A stretch of DNA of 64,000 nucleotides. Source: Castor canadensis (lineage: Eukaryota; Chordata; Mammalia; Rodentia; Castoridae). The notes beneath the pieces are model-generated. The model saw nothing but the letters and a program-made list of their open reading frames with translations, was not told the origin of the DNA and made no database searches. Positions 22,020 through 33,368 of the stretch are shown piece by piece (the stretch's first letter is position 1; each line of letters begins with the position of its first letter). Location: positions 22,810,353 through 22,874,352 of the forward strand of contig NC_133387.1 of the NCBI RefSeq assembly GCF_047511655.1, given 5' to 3'. The translations under genes and the position numbers were made by a program.

Positions 22020-23110
22020 ATATGTTTTACTCTTTCTTGGTGTCAGACACCATGCCAGGCCCAGGGGAAACAATTGTGAACAAAATGTTATATAGTCCAT
22101 ACTCTTGGGGAGCTTTTAGTGGAATGGAGAAAGCATGTGTTAATTTTTAAAAAGATCACAAGCATGAGTGTATAATAAAAAGTGACATGAATACAGTGAA
22201 GAAGTTCCGATTTTACAACATAACTAAGAAGCTAGCACTTGACTGGACTGTGGACAGACTTTCCCAAAGCAGTGAAGCTTTAGCTGGTAGGTGAAGGACT
22301 AGTAGGGGATAACCAAACCCAGGGAAGACGATAGCTTTCCAGACAGAGTAAGGACACTTATAAAGACCCCTCAGTAGGATGGAGCAAAATGCCTACAAGG
22401 TCAGGTTGGCAATTAGGTGGAGGGTAGTGCATGATGAGACTGGGGAGCTGGACACAGAGCACCATTCTGGGCCTTGCCGACCATGATAATGAACGTGGAT
22501 TTTTCCCAGGAGGGAAAGGAAGCTATTCAAAAGTTATAAGTAGGAAATGGGTTAGTGGTCAGGAATCACATGATTGAATGTGCTTTTTTAGAAGGTTACT
22601 ATAACTTTAGTGTGGAAAACAGTCTGGAGAGACCATGGAATTGCTGAGAGACCACTAAGAAGGCTTTTATGGTGGTCTGTGGAGATGATGGAAGCCTGGA
22701 TTTGAGGGGTGGCAGTGGAGGTAGGAAGTAGACAGACTGGAAAGCTATTAAGAAATCAAATCAATAGGAATTTGTGGTGGATTAATATAAATAGTGAAGG
22801 AGAAGGAAGTTTTAAGAATAACACCTATTTTTCTTATTTAGGAAACTGAAAAGATTGTAGTACATTCACTGAAACTGGAAAAACCAAAACAAGAAACATA
22901 AAAAATTATATGTGAGCCAGGCACAGGCTCCCAGAGGGGGAATGATGAGTTTGGTCTTAAACCCGTTGAGTTTGAGGCAACTTTAAGAAATGCAAGTGGA
23001 ATTATAGTGGGATTCATAAAAGCAGTGGTACAGTATACTTGGGTCAAGAACCCACCAGGAAGGTAGAAGATCTTCATATTGTACTTAGGAGTCATTGATG
23101 TATACATCAG
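22020..23110 (+). repeat. Ancient non-coding interspersed repeat, second copy
   Basis: It starts with ccatgccaggcccagggg and cttggggagcttttagtgg and continues through a tgcctacaaggtcaggttgg box, a gggccttgccgaccatgat box, gaatcacatgattgaatg and gaagatcttcatattgtac. The order is that of the copy at 12.6-14.6 kb. The family name is uncertain. Confidence 0.58.
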
Positions 23111-23143
23111 GGTTTTGTTTTGTTTTGTTTTGTTTTGTTTTTA
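23111..23143. repeat. (GTTTT)n microsatellite
   Basis: Six GTTTT-type units follow the ancient repeat. Confidence 0.85.
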
Positions 23144-23534
23144 ACTTTGTGGGGCAATGCATGAGTGAGTCATGAAATCAATTTTAACAGAGTCTGACTA
23201 GCCTTTTCTAAACAATAAAATAGATAAGAGAAGCAAGAGTAAGTATTGTTTACTTTTTATTTGTTTTTTTTCTCTATGTATGCATGCATTAGGTCATCAT
23301 GTAAAAATGTGTTCTTCCATAGTTCACAGTACATGAAAACACAGCATGAGAACCCAGGGAGCTGCTGGGGGTATAAATTCTAGAGTTCAAAGACTGGGGA
23401 GCCTAATGTTCTGAGGTCCAAAAGTAGTAGAAGAATGCATTCCATGGGAAAGAGAAGTCACCTTTTTACTCTGTCAGGCCACCAGCAGCTGGGAAAATGT
23501 TAGAATATTGAGGCTATATCTTCCCTCACTCAAA
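23144..23534. other. Unannotated DNA
   Basis: The stretch is unique and AT-rich with nothing recognised. Confidence 0.4.
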
Positions 23535-23668
23535 TCCATCAACTGACACACAACCTCCATGTTGAAACTTCTCCACAGACACGTCCAGGAACAGTTTTTA
23601 ACCAGTTCTCCAGGTAATTAATCCCTAACGCAATCAGTTCATCAACCTAAAACTAACCATCATGGTGA
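23535..23668. repeat. Old LTR-like repeat, 3' fragment
   Basis: The segments cacagacacgtccaggaac, accagttctccaggtaatta and aaactaaccatcatgg match the end of the repeat family seen more completely at 32,525-33,008. Family name and sense direction are uncertain. Confidence 0.5.
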
Positions 23669-24494
23669 AGAAGCTATATACTTTCAGTGTTTAAATTTTT
23701 TGCAAGAATAGCCATGAAATACTTCACTGAGAAAGTAGTGTTTGAGTAAAAATCTAAAGAAGAGTGCCAGTTACGAGAGGATCACCTCTTAGTGCAAATC
23801 TACCCTTCATTACCTACTCTGCAGCAGTGGGGATGAGCCCTTTCAGTATCTCTCCTTTTCAGTAACAACTACAAAACACAAGATGGTCATGTAAGAAAAG
23901 GGAGAGCAATCAGACCAAGGAAATAATCATTGGGCAGTATTAGTGTTCCACACAAGCTTAGTGACCAGATATTTGAAGTGACTTTGAAGAGTAAGTATTT
24001 TAAACTAGTGATTTTGAAGGTGGAGCAGACTCAAGTAACCAATGTCCAGCCTGTACTTTGGGGAATGAGTGATTAAGATGGAATGGAGGAAGTCGCTAGA
24101 TAGTAAGACTTTACTTATTGGCTAATTTCCAAGTCAGGGAACATGGTCCTTTTTACCATTCTGTATGGTACCTACACTGGGAACCTGTCACACTGTTGGT
24201 GTTAGTAAATATTTGATGAAATTCAAATATTTTATAAATTATTAAGTACTTAGTACATCAGCATACTCTACCCTCTCCCCTTCCCAACAACTCTCTCTCC
24301 TTAATCATCTCCAGAGTCTCTTCAAGTTATTTACAAGTCACATTGAAAATCCACCAATGTGTATCATTTATTGTTGTTCACAGTAGTTTCTTAAAGCCCA
24401 AACACTTGTTATGTGTAAAGTTAGAAGTCATTCATTCTCAACACTTCTATAATAACTTTTTTGCATAGACTTTTATTTATCAAAGTATGTTCAA
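23669..24494. other. Unannotated DNA
   Basis: The stretch is mostly unique. Around 24,165-24,240 a gtcacactgttggtgttagt segment followed by aaatatttgatgaa resembles an L2/MIR 3' terminus. Confidence 0.4.
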
Positions 24495-24615
24495 AGTATT
24501 CTTTCTTTTCATGTTCAGAATAATCCTGAGAGCCACCAACAACCCCATTTCACAGGGAAGGGAAAGACAGCGACTTTCCTGGGTCATGAGGCCAAGTAGG
24601 AGTTAAAAGGGCAGT
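24495..24615 (-). repeat. MIR SINE fragment, antisense
   Basis: The order aataatcctgagagccacc, accccatttcacagggaag, ctttcctgggtcatgaggcc, aagtaggagttaaaag corresponds to the antisense MIR core. Confidence 0.65.
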
Positions 24616-25069
24616 ACCTGACTGCTTGCACCCCCTCTCCCCCAGGCTGTGTGGGCTGCTGATCTTGAAAGGTCAAATGATTTTGCTGCTCCATTTGATC
24701 CCACTGGCCCTTTAAATTTCCTGTCTCCCTCTGGTATCGGCCCCATTCAATCTCTTTTTCTTTCCTCCAGTGATCTGTCTCAAACCTGGAGATGGAGGTT
24801 GGAAAATGCCCCATCTCATTCTAGATCTCTGGAACAGGGCTAAAGAAGAATCCAGGGAACACATACACACGTGACAAATCAGCAGCTTCAGACCCAGCCA
24901 ATCACAACTCACAGTCCTTTACAAGGAGCTTTGCTTCCCAGAGCACCCTGGGTCACCTGGCTGTAACTCCTCACTTAGTGTTTATCCTGGTGTAGACGGT
25001 TACTGAATCCATTCCTTCCCTGGAATCACATCCTAAACGCTTCTTCTCCTTTACTGAGGAATCGTTACA
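24616..25069. other. Unannotated unique DNA
   Basis: Frames occur on both strands at 24,580-24,910 without a recognisable domain. No repeat was recognised. Confidence 0.4.
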
Positions 25070-25278
25070 GCATGAGACTCTGTATTAGGCACCACACCTA
25101 TTACCACTTTTCTTCTTTTATGGGAACAACACACAAAAAGAGTATTTCTATTCCTATATTACATAGGAGGGAACAGATGTCCACAGTCACACCATAAAGT
25201 AAATGACAGAGCTGAGACTGGGACCCAGTATTGAATCCAAAGTCCTTGCTTTAACTGCTATTATGCCATCTTTCAATT
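25070..25278 (-). repeat. MIR SINE, antisense
   Basis: This is a nearly complete antisense MIR: a ttaggcaccacacctatt start, tcctatattacataggaggg, cacagtcacaccataaagta, aatgacagagctgagactgg, gacccagtattgaatccaaa and a gctttaactgctattatgcc end. Confidence 0.78.
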
Positions 25279-27314
25279 TCTTGCTGAGCAGAACAGGAGC
25301 AACTTCCAGGTCAAAAAATTCATATTAATTATTATCTCCCTTCTCTGAAATGATGACACAGACTGCTTCCTCTAAAGGGATGTCTCACTCCAGTCTTGAC
25401 AGAAGAAAAGACCTGCATATGAATGGCAGGTTCTGGCTGGGGATAGCCAGGGATTGAAATGAGAATGTGCCTGTCACTGGGTGGGAGCCTGGAGAGCTGA
25501 GGGAGGGGGGAAGTCAGGAGGCCTCCACTGGACTATGGTCCAGGAGCTCTGGTCCAGCACCAGGTGAGGGAGTGTGAAAACAGGAACTGGAATCCCAAAA
25601 ACGGATGGGACACTTCCAGTCTCTTCCCCCAAGGAGCAACAACCACTCTATGTATTTTCTCAAATGTATGGTGTTTGCTACCCACTGTGGTAATTTACCA
25701 ATTTCCTGCCATCCTAGCTGCAGTCATTCTATGACCATTCTGCTGACAATGCCATTCCATTTCATTTCAGTGGTCTCCACCATGCTTGATGGTTATGGAT
25801 GGTCATCTCTTCTGTGAGTAGGCAACAATTTAAAACTGAACTGACAAAGAACAGGAGGAAAAAAATAGGCTGCATTGCCAGGACTTTGGAGAACCCACCA
25901 TGGGGTACCAGTCTCCATTTTCCCAGGTACCCAGGCATAAAGGAAAGGGCTTATTGAAGTCAAGTTTTGCTTTCTTCTCCCAATAGACATTTCCATGGGG
26001 GGTGAGGAGGGTGGAGAAACACATCATCTTTTAAGTAAACGCATACATTTGATTTCTTTTCCTGGTAAACTTAAGCCGCATAGCCTCAAACTACATCTTA
26101 TTTCTGAAAATATCAGCAATAAGCACATATAGCATTTATAATAGTGGAAGGAGTAGAATTCCACTTTCACTTGTTTTTTTAAGAGACAAACTAGAAATAA
26201 GTTGCCCTAGATGGCAATGGAATATGGTCAGCTTGTAGTAAGAAAGATGTCAGCTCCAGCAGAAATGCCTTACCCAGGTTGGAATTCCTCCTGCTGGTGA
26301 GTCCAAAAGTCATAAGCGCAGATGCTGCCATGGCTATTTGGATCATTAGTGAGAATGTGCTGGGGGATTGCACTATGCTCAGAGGTTGCAGAAGAGATAT
26401 TGGGTGGGTTCTGGAAGCTGGGAAGAGCAATTTCACTCATCTCCAGCTACTTAGCAAGAAGAAAATTAACCCACCCAGGAAACCAGCACATGACTGAGTG
26501 AATTAATCCTTCCCTGGCACTTGAAGCCTATTTAAGAAGTTGCTTTTCCTTTGAAGGGAACGGTGGATTTCCAGATTATCACAGGAGAAACATACTGTAT
26601 TTAAAGAACATATATGTTCCTGAAAAGTTGGGTTTTTTATAAATTAAATCTTCATATGCCAAATCCTACCTTGCCATACTTTTTTATTATCAAATCAAGA
26701 ACCCTCCTTGAATCCTCTCATGGGAATGTAGAGGATTGTAGCACAAGCACACTTTTTTTTTTTTAACATTCTGCATTTTTTTAAAGATAAGACTGTCAAC
26801 CTAAGGTACAAGCCATAAGTCTCTCAAAATCAGTTACAAAATATAAGTAGTCAGAAATAAGTCTCCTTGGCTAAACAGCTTCACAGACCAAAAGAAGCCC
26901 TACAATAATACCTGACCTGAATAAAAGGTCTCTAGAATAGTGACTACAAAGTCCTGTGCTTTTGGATATTAAGCTCTTTCTCTCTGCCCTCCACCTACTT
27001 TTCTGTTTGCTTTTCAGGCCTCTGTAAACCAGTTTTCTGCATTCTGATAGGGGGAGCTAAAGAGGAGTTGGATGGCTGGAGAAGGAAGTGGAACCTGATA
27101 CTTCCTGCTCGCTTCCTGTTAGTGTCACCCCAAAAAAGGCTGCAACTGGCAACTAGTTCTAGTTTCCAGTTTTTTCCATGCTTCCAGAGATAACCTTATC
27201 ATGACACTTACTTACAATAGTGGGTTGGAGCAAGCTTATATTAGCCCAAGAGAATCTCATAAATTTTGTGAACAAATTTAAGCACAGTTATTAAAAATTA
27301 AATTATACAAGCAT
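25279..27314. other. Unannotated unique DNA
   Basis: About 2 kb without recognised genes. The short frames on both strands (25.6-26.5 kb) lack domains. A T-run is at 26,750-26,764. It may hold diverged DNA-transposon or LINE sequence that cannot be identified by eye. Confidence 0.4.
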
Positions 27315-27692
27315 GCTATGTTGGGTTAGGGTTGCTGCAGGGTGGTTTAAACACCAGAAACTTCGTGTTTCCCAGGTGTGGAAGCTGAGGGTCCACGACC
27401 AAGGTGTCAGCAGTGTTGGTTCCTTTTGAGGCTGTGAGAGAGAATCTTTTCCATGCCTCTCCCCTGGCTTCTGATAGATTGCTGGCAGTGTTTGACATTG
27501 TATGTGTGTGTGCATTCACATGTGTCTGTATCCAAATTTCCCCTTTTGATAAGGTCACTGTAACTCTGTCACCTCTGAAATAGAGACATTGTCTCCACAT
27601 AAGGCCACATTCAGAGACACTGGGGGATAAGGTCACCAACATACCTTTCTTAAGGACACAATTCAACCTAGGACCTTATAAATAAACAAGTT
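27315..27692 (-). repeat. MaLR/MLT1-type LTR, antisense
   Basis: The plus strand has gcagggtggtttaaacacca, ccaggtgtggaagctgaggg, gaccaaggtgtcagcagtgt, ttttgataaggtcactgtaa and gacacaattcaacctaggac. These are antisense MaLR landmarks (ggctggaagtccaagatcaaggtgc... gacacaattcagtcc). Confidence 0.66.
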
Positions 27693-27695
27693 ATA

Positions 27696-28076
27696 TTTTA
27701 AAATTATGGACCTGGAGAACAGACAATGACTGATACAGCTAAGAAAGAGCAAGGGTATGGCTATAAAAGAGATGGATGAGGGGGTTCCCTGTGATGAAGG
27801 GATAGTTTTCTATCTGGATTGTGGCAATAGTTTTACAAATCTATATATATGACAAAATGTCACTGAACTGTAACATAAAATGAATATGTGTAAAAACTGG
27901 TAAATATCCAAGTATGTAATCAATCAAATTAATTGGATTGTTCAAACCTATTTCCTGGTTTTGATAACATACAAATGTCATTATTGGGTCAAATTGGATG
28001 GAGACAGAGGGACTGTTTTTGCAGCCCCTTCTGTGTCTATGGTTATTTGAAAATAAAAATATTTTTTAAAAACAGC
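27696..28076 (+). repeat. L1M 3' UTR, sense
   Basis: The segments ctggattgtggcaatagttt, atgtgtaaaaactggtaaat, cctggttttgataacataca and atggttatttgaaaataaaa follow the L1MB/MC-type 3' UTR to its A-rich end. Confidence 0.75.
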
Positions 28077-28078
28077 AA

Positions 28079-28182
28079 AGGGACTGGAGATGTCACTTAG
28101 TGGTAAAGTGTCTGATTTGCATGTAGGAGGCTCCCAGTTCAATCCCCAGCATCAGACACACACACACACACACACACACACC
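28079..28182 (+). repeat. ID/tRNA-like SINE with CA tail, sense
   Basis: The head gggactggagatgtcacttag and the B-box ccagttcaatccccagcatc are ID-like, and the tail is a (CA)n microsatellite at 28,157-28,181. It directly abuts the end of the L1M 3' UTR, suggesting insertion at the L1 A-rich end. Confidence 0.82.
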
Positions 28183-28760
28183 ATAATCAGTGCTCAAAAC
28201 TCATGACTTCCTAATTATTTTATACTTTACTGTCTCTTCTAGGCTTCTGTCATCCAGGTCATCCAGCTGTGCAGGGCCCCTCTTCATACTTTATCTTCTT
28301 GCCTTTCTCCCCCAGTCCCAGGGATGGCAGCTGTTGCCTGCAGCTCCTGTCTCTGAACCACTTCAGCGTTCCCTTTCTGCTTTTTCAATTCTCCAACACC
28401 TGTCTAAGTAAATCCTTCTATTAAATTCTGTGAGTTATGCTTCTGTCCTCTTCACCAGACTCTGATATAACCAGTCCACACAAATGTACTCCAAATGACA
28501 CATGCGACTTCTAGGATGGGAGAAGGCAAAGCATTTCCATTTCCCCAAACTACTCATAGTCCAGAATTACATGCCTCTTCTGATTATCCCAGGATTTTAT
28601 TTTGGAAAATTGACATCCCTCCCCCTTAAAAAAATGATACTGGTAGTAGAGCTTATATTGGTCCTAAAAGTAGCACAATCACCAGCTACAAAGCCCCAGA
28701 TGTATGAAAACAGGGCAATCTCAGAGAATAGTACTTCACTTTTTAAAAACTTGATAATTA
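28183..28760. other. Unannotated DNA, possible old LTR remnant
   Basis: Around 28,360-28,460 the segments taagtaaatccttctattaa and ctgtgagttatgcttctgtc resemble the 3' end of an old LTR-like repeat. The 28,502-28,849 plus frame is not protein-like. Confidence 0.35.
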
Positions 28761-28960
28761 AGTTCATCAAAATTATGTCTTTGTTGACTACAAAAGTAAT
28801 TCATGTTCATTTAGTATATTGCAAAGAGTATAAACAGGTGGACATGTAGTCCCTACATGTGGAGGAATATCACTGTGGATATTTTGATGTATTTTCTTCT
28901 ATAACTCTTGTAATAAATAATACAAACAATTCATGTTTTTCTAAATAGCTATTCTGTTAA
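28761..28960 (-). repeat. L1M fragment, antisense
   Basis: The segments gactacaaaagtaattcatg and attgcaaagagtataaacag followed by tgatgtattttcttctataa resemble the antisense 3' region of L1MD/ME-type elements. Confidence 0.45.
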
Positions 28961-29659
28961 ATATGCAAAATGAAACTACTTATCTGTAGACACTGCTACA
29001 TTTTGAAAGTAATTACAAAACACTGATATTCTTCCTGTTTGAATTGTTTGCATTCCCCATTTGAACTGTTTAAATCAATTGACAAATAAATGTAGACTTC
29101 AGATAAGGATAGAAATACCAGACTTAATGCTTGCAAGAAGAAGCCTATAGAATATGGCTGTAGGCTGTGACCAAATAGGCTTTTTAATTGTTATCCATTT
29201 CAACTTCAGTCCTCAGGATGGGGCTTTCACATTGCACTGGCCAGCTGCAGGTGAGAGGAATTACTGCTGTGTCCTTCCTGATGCCCCAGAGCAGGAACAG
29301 AGCAGAAGGCAGGTCTGACCCTCAGCTGGCAAGCTCAGGGATGGAGGCTGGAGCACAGCACTTCCCACCTGTAGGCCTCTCACCAGATATAGACCTGTGC
29401 ATTCAAGACTACTGTACATTTCAACTCCTTGCAAAGGGGATGAGTACAGCAGTGCCCATCTCTCTCATCAGCCAAGAAAATCAGTCCTTCTTTTTTGCCT
29501 AGTTGTAAGTGAGAAAAAATTAAAACATAAGCTGAATGGGTTGTCTTGCCAATGTTCTCTTCTTAAAAATACAAGGTTCAAGGAGTACAAAGGCCCCTCA
29601 CAGAAACTGTATCTTGTTCTTTTTAGGTGATGTTGTGTCACAATCATCTGTCATCAAAA
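28961..29659. other. Unannotated unique DNA
   Basis: No repeat or convincing coding sequence was recognised. The plus-strand frame at 29,188-29,502 has no known domain. Confidence 0.4.
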
Positions 29660-30350
29660 TAGCTTCAAAAACATGGTTTTCTTAATTTAAAACAATCCAT
29701 AGTCATTGTAGGAATCTGAAATACAGCAAGATACAAGAAGACAGTAATCCCGCCTGCCATCCAAAAAACCCAGTGCTATGTTTTCACATAAATCCTTCTA
29801 ATCTTTGTTCTATGTATATGTATAGATTTTTTTTCAATAGAATTACACAGTGCATATTGCTTTGTGACATATTTTTCATTTAATGTTTCTAAAGCATCCA
29901 TACATATTTTCCCACTTGTCTATTGCTGTGTAACAAACAACATCAAAACTTACTGGTTTAAAACAACCATTTTATTTTACTTATGATTTTGTGGCTCTGG
30001 GGCCCAATCACATTCAAGGAGATGGAAAAATGGATTATACCCCTTGAAGTGAAGCAGTAAGGTCACACTGCAGAAGAAAATGTAGGATAGAAGATATTTT
30101 TTACAGACATCTATGGAAAGTACAATATGATTCTTCTTCATAACTATAATGGTTGAATGGTGTTCAGATAAAAATATGTCATCACTCACTTAAAGAATTT
30201 CAGCTTCTAAAAATTTTAGAAACAGTGTTATAAACACCTTTACGATGAACATTCCCTCTACAAAAATCTTTATGTACATTCCAGAAAAATCTTTTATCAG
30301 GTTAAATTATTAAAGGCAGAATTACCAGGTGATAAGTTTTTTTTTTCTTT
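29660..30350 (-). repeat. L1M LINE 3' region, antisense, split by an LTR fragment
   Basis: The left part (29,690-29,905) has gttttcacataaatccttct, ttctatgtatatgtatagat and cagtgcatattgctttgtga. The right part (30,190-30,350) has gttataaacacctttacgat, aaatctttatgtacattcc and aaaggcagaattaccaggtg. Together these follow the antisense L1 order with the MaLR-like fragment (29,912-30,185) between them. Confidence 0.66.
29912..30185 (-). repeat. MaLR/MLT1-type LTR fragment, antisense
   Basis: The string tctattgctgtgtaacaaac with the following ggtttaaaacaaccatttta and gattttgtggctctggggcc is the antisense terminal part of MLT1-type LTRs. It interrupts an L1M copy and is therefore younger. Confidence 0.6.
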
Positions 30351-31129
30351 GATTGAGACTTATACCTTTAACTGAAAAACTGAAGAGATATTTCAGAGAT
30401 TCTGATACTGTTTGCTCTGGCAAGAGGCTAGGGTGCTTCCAACCTCACATCAATATAATCCAGTACAGGATTAAAGTGATTTGAAGCTAGGCATCAGTCC
30501 CTTCGGGACCAGAAGACCTCTCACCAAGCCCCACCTACAATATCTGGTTCACTTGTACTCCAGTGAGGTGGCCATTCATGGCCTTTACCCACATCATGAG
30601 GGCTTAGCAAGGTCGCAATCCTTGACAGACTCCTAGCTCCCTGTGTCTGCTGAGAGTTATGCTCAGCATCCATTCCTTAGCCACATCTTCTGCAATCAGC
30701 AGAGAAAACTATCCAGAAAATCTAGACCCACTGAATTTCCCTCTTTTCATAGAAATTGGCCCAGTCATACTTATAATTTCTCTGATACTTTCAAGTAGAT
30801 TTTTAAAAATACATTGAGTCTTTTCTAACTGCTTTTAGATGAAAAATGGATCTGAATTCCCAAGCCAACTAGAAACAGCACTATGTCAGCTGTCACATCT
30901 GCAGAAAGCATAAAGCAAGAAAGATGACAAGAGGAGGTGCATGTCCCAACTTAGTCAGGGACTTTGAGTGAAACTCTTAGATGATCCACACAACAGTTCT
31001 ACTTATATCTCATTGTCTGGAATTTAGTCTTATGGTCACACCTGGCTTCCTGGTAGATTAGAGAATATAAACTTTCATTTAGCATGATGTATTAGCATCC
31101 AAATATAGTCTGGTTTTATTACTTTGAGA
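30351..31129. other. Unannotated DNA
   Basis: No gene or repeat was recognised in this unique stretch. Confidence 0.4.
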
Positions 31130-31312
31130 AGAATGGACATTGGGTAATTTATATTCTCTGCCATGTTCTTCATCTATTAAATGGAAATACTATCAATACC
31201 TAACTTACAGAGTTGATCTGAAGATAAAAGGATATGATGCAGTTAATGCTCCTAGTATAGCACCTGGCACATGGTGGACATTCAAAAACTGCTAGCAGTG
31301 ATAATATTATAG
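31130..31312 (+). repeat. MIR SINE, sense
   Basis: The segments tcttcatctattaaatggaa, atacctaacttacagagttg and atagcacctggcacatggtg followed by gacattcaaaaactg match the MIR 3' half. Confidence 0.7.
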
Positions 31313-31379
31313 TGTATTTCAAATATGATAGATGACCATGTGATGAACAGCAAAAGAAATCAGTCTTTGTAAATTAAAT

Positions 31380-31525
31380 TTATTTTAACTGTTTTATATA
31401 TATATATTGCACATATGGGGTGCTAAGTCATTTTTGACTCATGTATACATTGTATAATGTTTAAATTGAGTTAAACATATCTGTCCCCTCAAATATTTAT
31501 CCAATTTTTGAACTTTCTCTAGTTT
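31380..31525 (-). repeat. L1M fragment, antisense (tentative)
   Basis: The segments attgcacatatggggtgcta, catgtatacattgtataatg and ctgtcccctcaaatatttat resemble an antisense L1M 3' segment. Confidence 0.45.
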
Positions 31526-32524
31526 CCCATCCAAAGCCTCTTTATCCAAGCTTACCCAAGGAGCTTGGATAAAATTTGATAAACTTATGGATAAGATTTC
31601 CAATATCATTGTTTTGTTTCAAATCATTGAGTATATGCTTGATTTTTACCTGTTTGTAAATCCAGCATACAGTAGGTATTAAAATACGTATAAGTTTCCT
31701 TTATACTTATACTCTGGATTTTCTTAAACTGTATTTTTATATAGTTTCATTCTTTTTAATCTAACAAATGTGCATGGAGGTACCTACAGTTCTCATAAGA
31801 GCTCCTGTTTAATATTTGGGGGTATTTTGACAGTTCTTTGCCCTTATTTCTACTTCTTATGACAGCCACAGACTGTCTCACTCATATAGTAATGGATAAG
31901 CAACAGGGGTCACCGAACTTTTCATTTAAACAGACACAATAAAACAACAAATACTATGACATCCACTTTCTTCCAGAGATCAGCTATGAATGTGTGTGTG
32001 TGTGCACACATGTATGTGATGGAACCCAAGCATGGCAACTGTGTCACTGCTGGTAATTATTGGAAGGAGAAAAATTACCAGAGTGACACAAATTACTAAT
32101 TACTTTATTATGTAGTGAGAAGAATAAGAAGCTGGAGTTGTTTCAGCAAATTCTATTTTTGAGCAAACAATTATTGGGTTTCCAATGCTCTAAATTAAGC
32201 AATTCTCCTCAAAAATCTTCCTTAAGACTCCCTCTTTGAACTCCAGTGGCTGGCAAAGAATTACAGCTGGCTGTGGGATGGGCTGTGGATTTCCTTCATA
32301 ATTTTTTTTAACACACCATCCTCAAATGAGCTATCTTCAGAGGCAGTTTTCTTCCCCTAGTAATTAGTAGTGGTTTTACTGAGTCATTCATAGTTTTTCC
32401 TTTCATTTTATAGGAAGTAACATTTAGCAGCATCAAAGCATTAAAACAAAGCAAAACAAACAAACAAACAAAAACACTTGGGACCAAACTTAAGACTGGG
32501 CTTTGCCACCTTACTGACTTTGTG
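31526..32524. other. Unannotated AT-rich DNA
   Basis: A short TG/CA alternating run lies near 31,991-32,012. A CAAA-rich run lies at 32,445-32,476. No gene was recognised. Confidence 0.4.
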
Positions 32525-33008
32525 GACTTAGGTATTAATCAATATTCTCCCTAGAAACAGAATAATTGCCATACATTTATTAGAAGGTATTGGCTCACAT
32601 AGTTGTGGAGGATGAGAAGTCCTAAGATATGTAGTTGGCAAGCTGGAGAACCAGAAGGACTAATGGTGTCATTCCAGCCTGAATCTCAGACCCTGAGAAC
32701 CAGGAGAAATGATGGTATAAGCTCCAGCCTAAGCCTGAGTCTAAGGCAGAAGACTGATGGCCCCACTCCAGATGGTCAGACAGAGAAAGACAATTCTCTC
32801 TTATTCAGCATTTTTTGTTGTATTAAGGCTTTCACCTGATTGGATGAGGTCCAGCCATGTTAAGGAGGGCAATCTGCTTTACCCAGACTACCAACTTAAA
32901 TGTTTTTCTCATCTAGAGACATCCTCATGGACTATCACCAAGTAATATTTAAATATCTGGGCAATCATGACCCAGTCAAGTTGACCTCTAAAATTAACTG
33001 TCACAGTC
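32525..33008. repeat. Old LTR-like repeat, near full length
   Basis: The order is ttctccctagaaacagaata, ttattagaaggtattggctc, gttgtggaggatgagaagtc, gatggtataagctccagcct, attaaggctttcacctgatt, ggatgaggtccagccatgtt, aggagggcaatctgctttac and gttgacctctaaaattaact. It matches a common old mammalian repeat whose terminal TGT...ACA suggests an LTR. Related pieces are at 23,535 and 41,502. The family name is uncertain. Confidence 0.62.
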
Positions 33009-33164
33009 ATATCCCATAACCTTCACCCATACTGAAGAATTATGTGAGATCAGAGGGACTAGCACTTTTCAAACTGAGGAGCCCTCTATGTACCTCTGTA
33101 CTGTTATCAAATGGCCAAGAATGGCAACAGCAGGAAAAGCACATAATGAGAATTGTAACAACAG
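33009..33164. other. Unannotated DNA
   Basis: A short unique spacer with nothing recognised. Confidence 0.35.
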
Positions 33165-33368
33165 CACACACTTTTTAGGATTCTCTGAGGATTTACCACG
33201 TGTTTGACACTATTCTAAGTGATTTCCATGCATTAACCTTCATGACAACCCTTTGAAGTAGGGACTAGAGTTTCCCATTTTACCTATCAGTTACAGAGAG
33301 GTTGAGTAACTTGCCAAAGATCCCAGAGCCAGTGAGCAGCAGATCCAGAGTGCCTGCTCTAGCAATGG
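33165..33368 (-). repeat. MIR SINE, antisense
   Basis: The segments gatttaccacgtgtttgaca, cttcatgacaaccctttgaa, gtagggactagagtttccca, gagaggttgagtaacttgcc and gagtgcctgctctagcaatg follow the antisense MIR from end to end. Confidence 0.8.

Noticed and set aside
28190..28411. Leucine-rich frame suggesting a signal peptide
   Set aside because: It falls in pyrimidine-rich, probably LTR-derived DNA just after a SINE. Hydrophobicity follows from T-rich codons.
31900..31975. Possible hAT (MER-type) terminus near ggtcaccgaacttttcattt
   Set aside because: Only one short end resembles a terminus, with no matching partner nearby.
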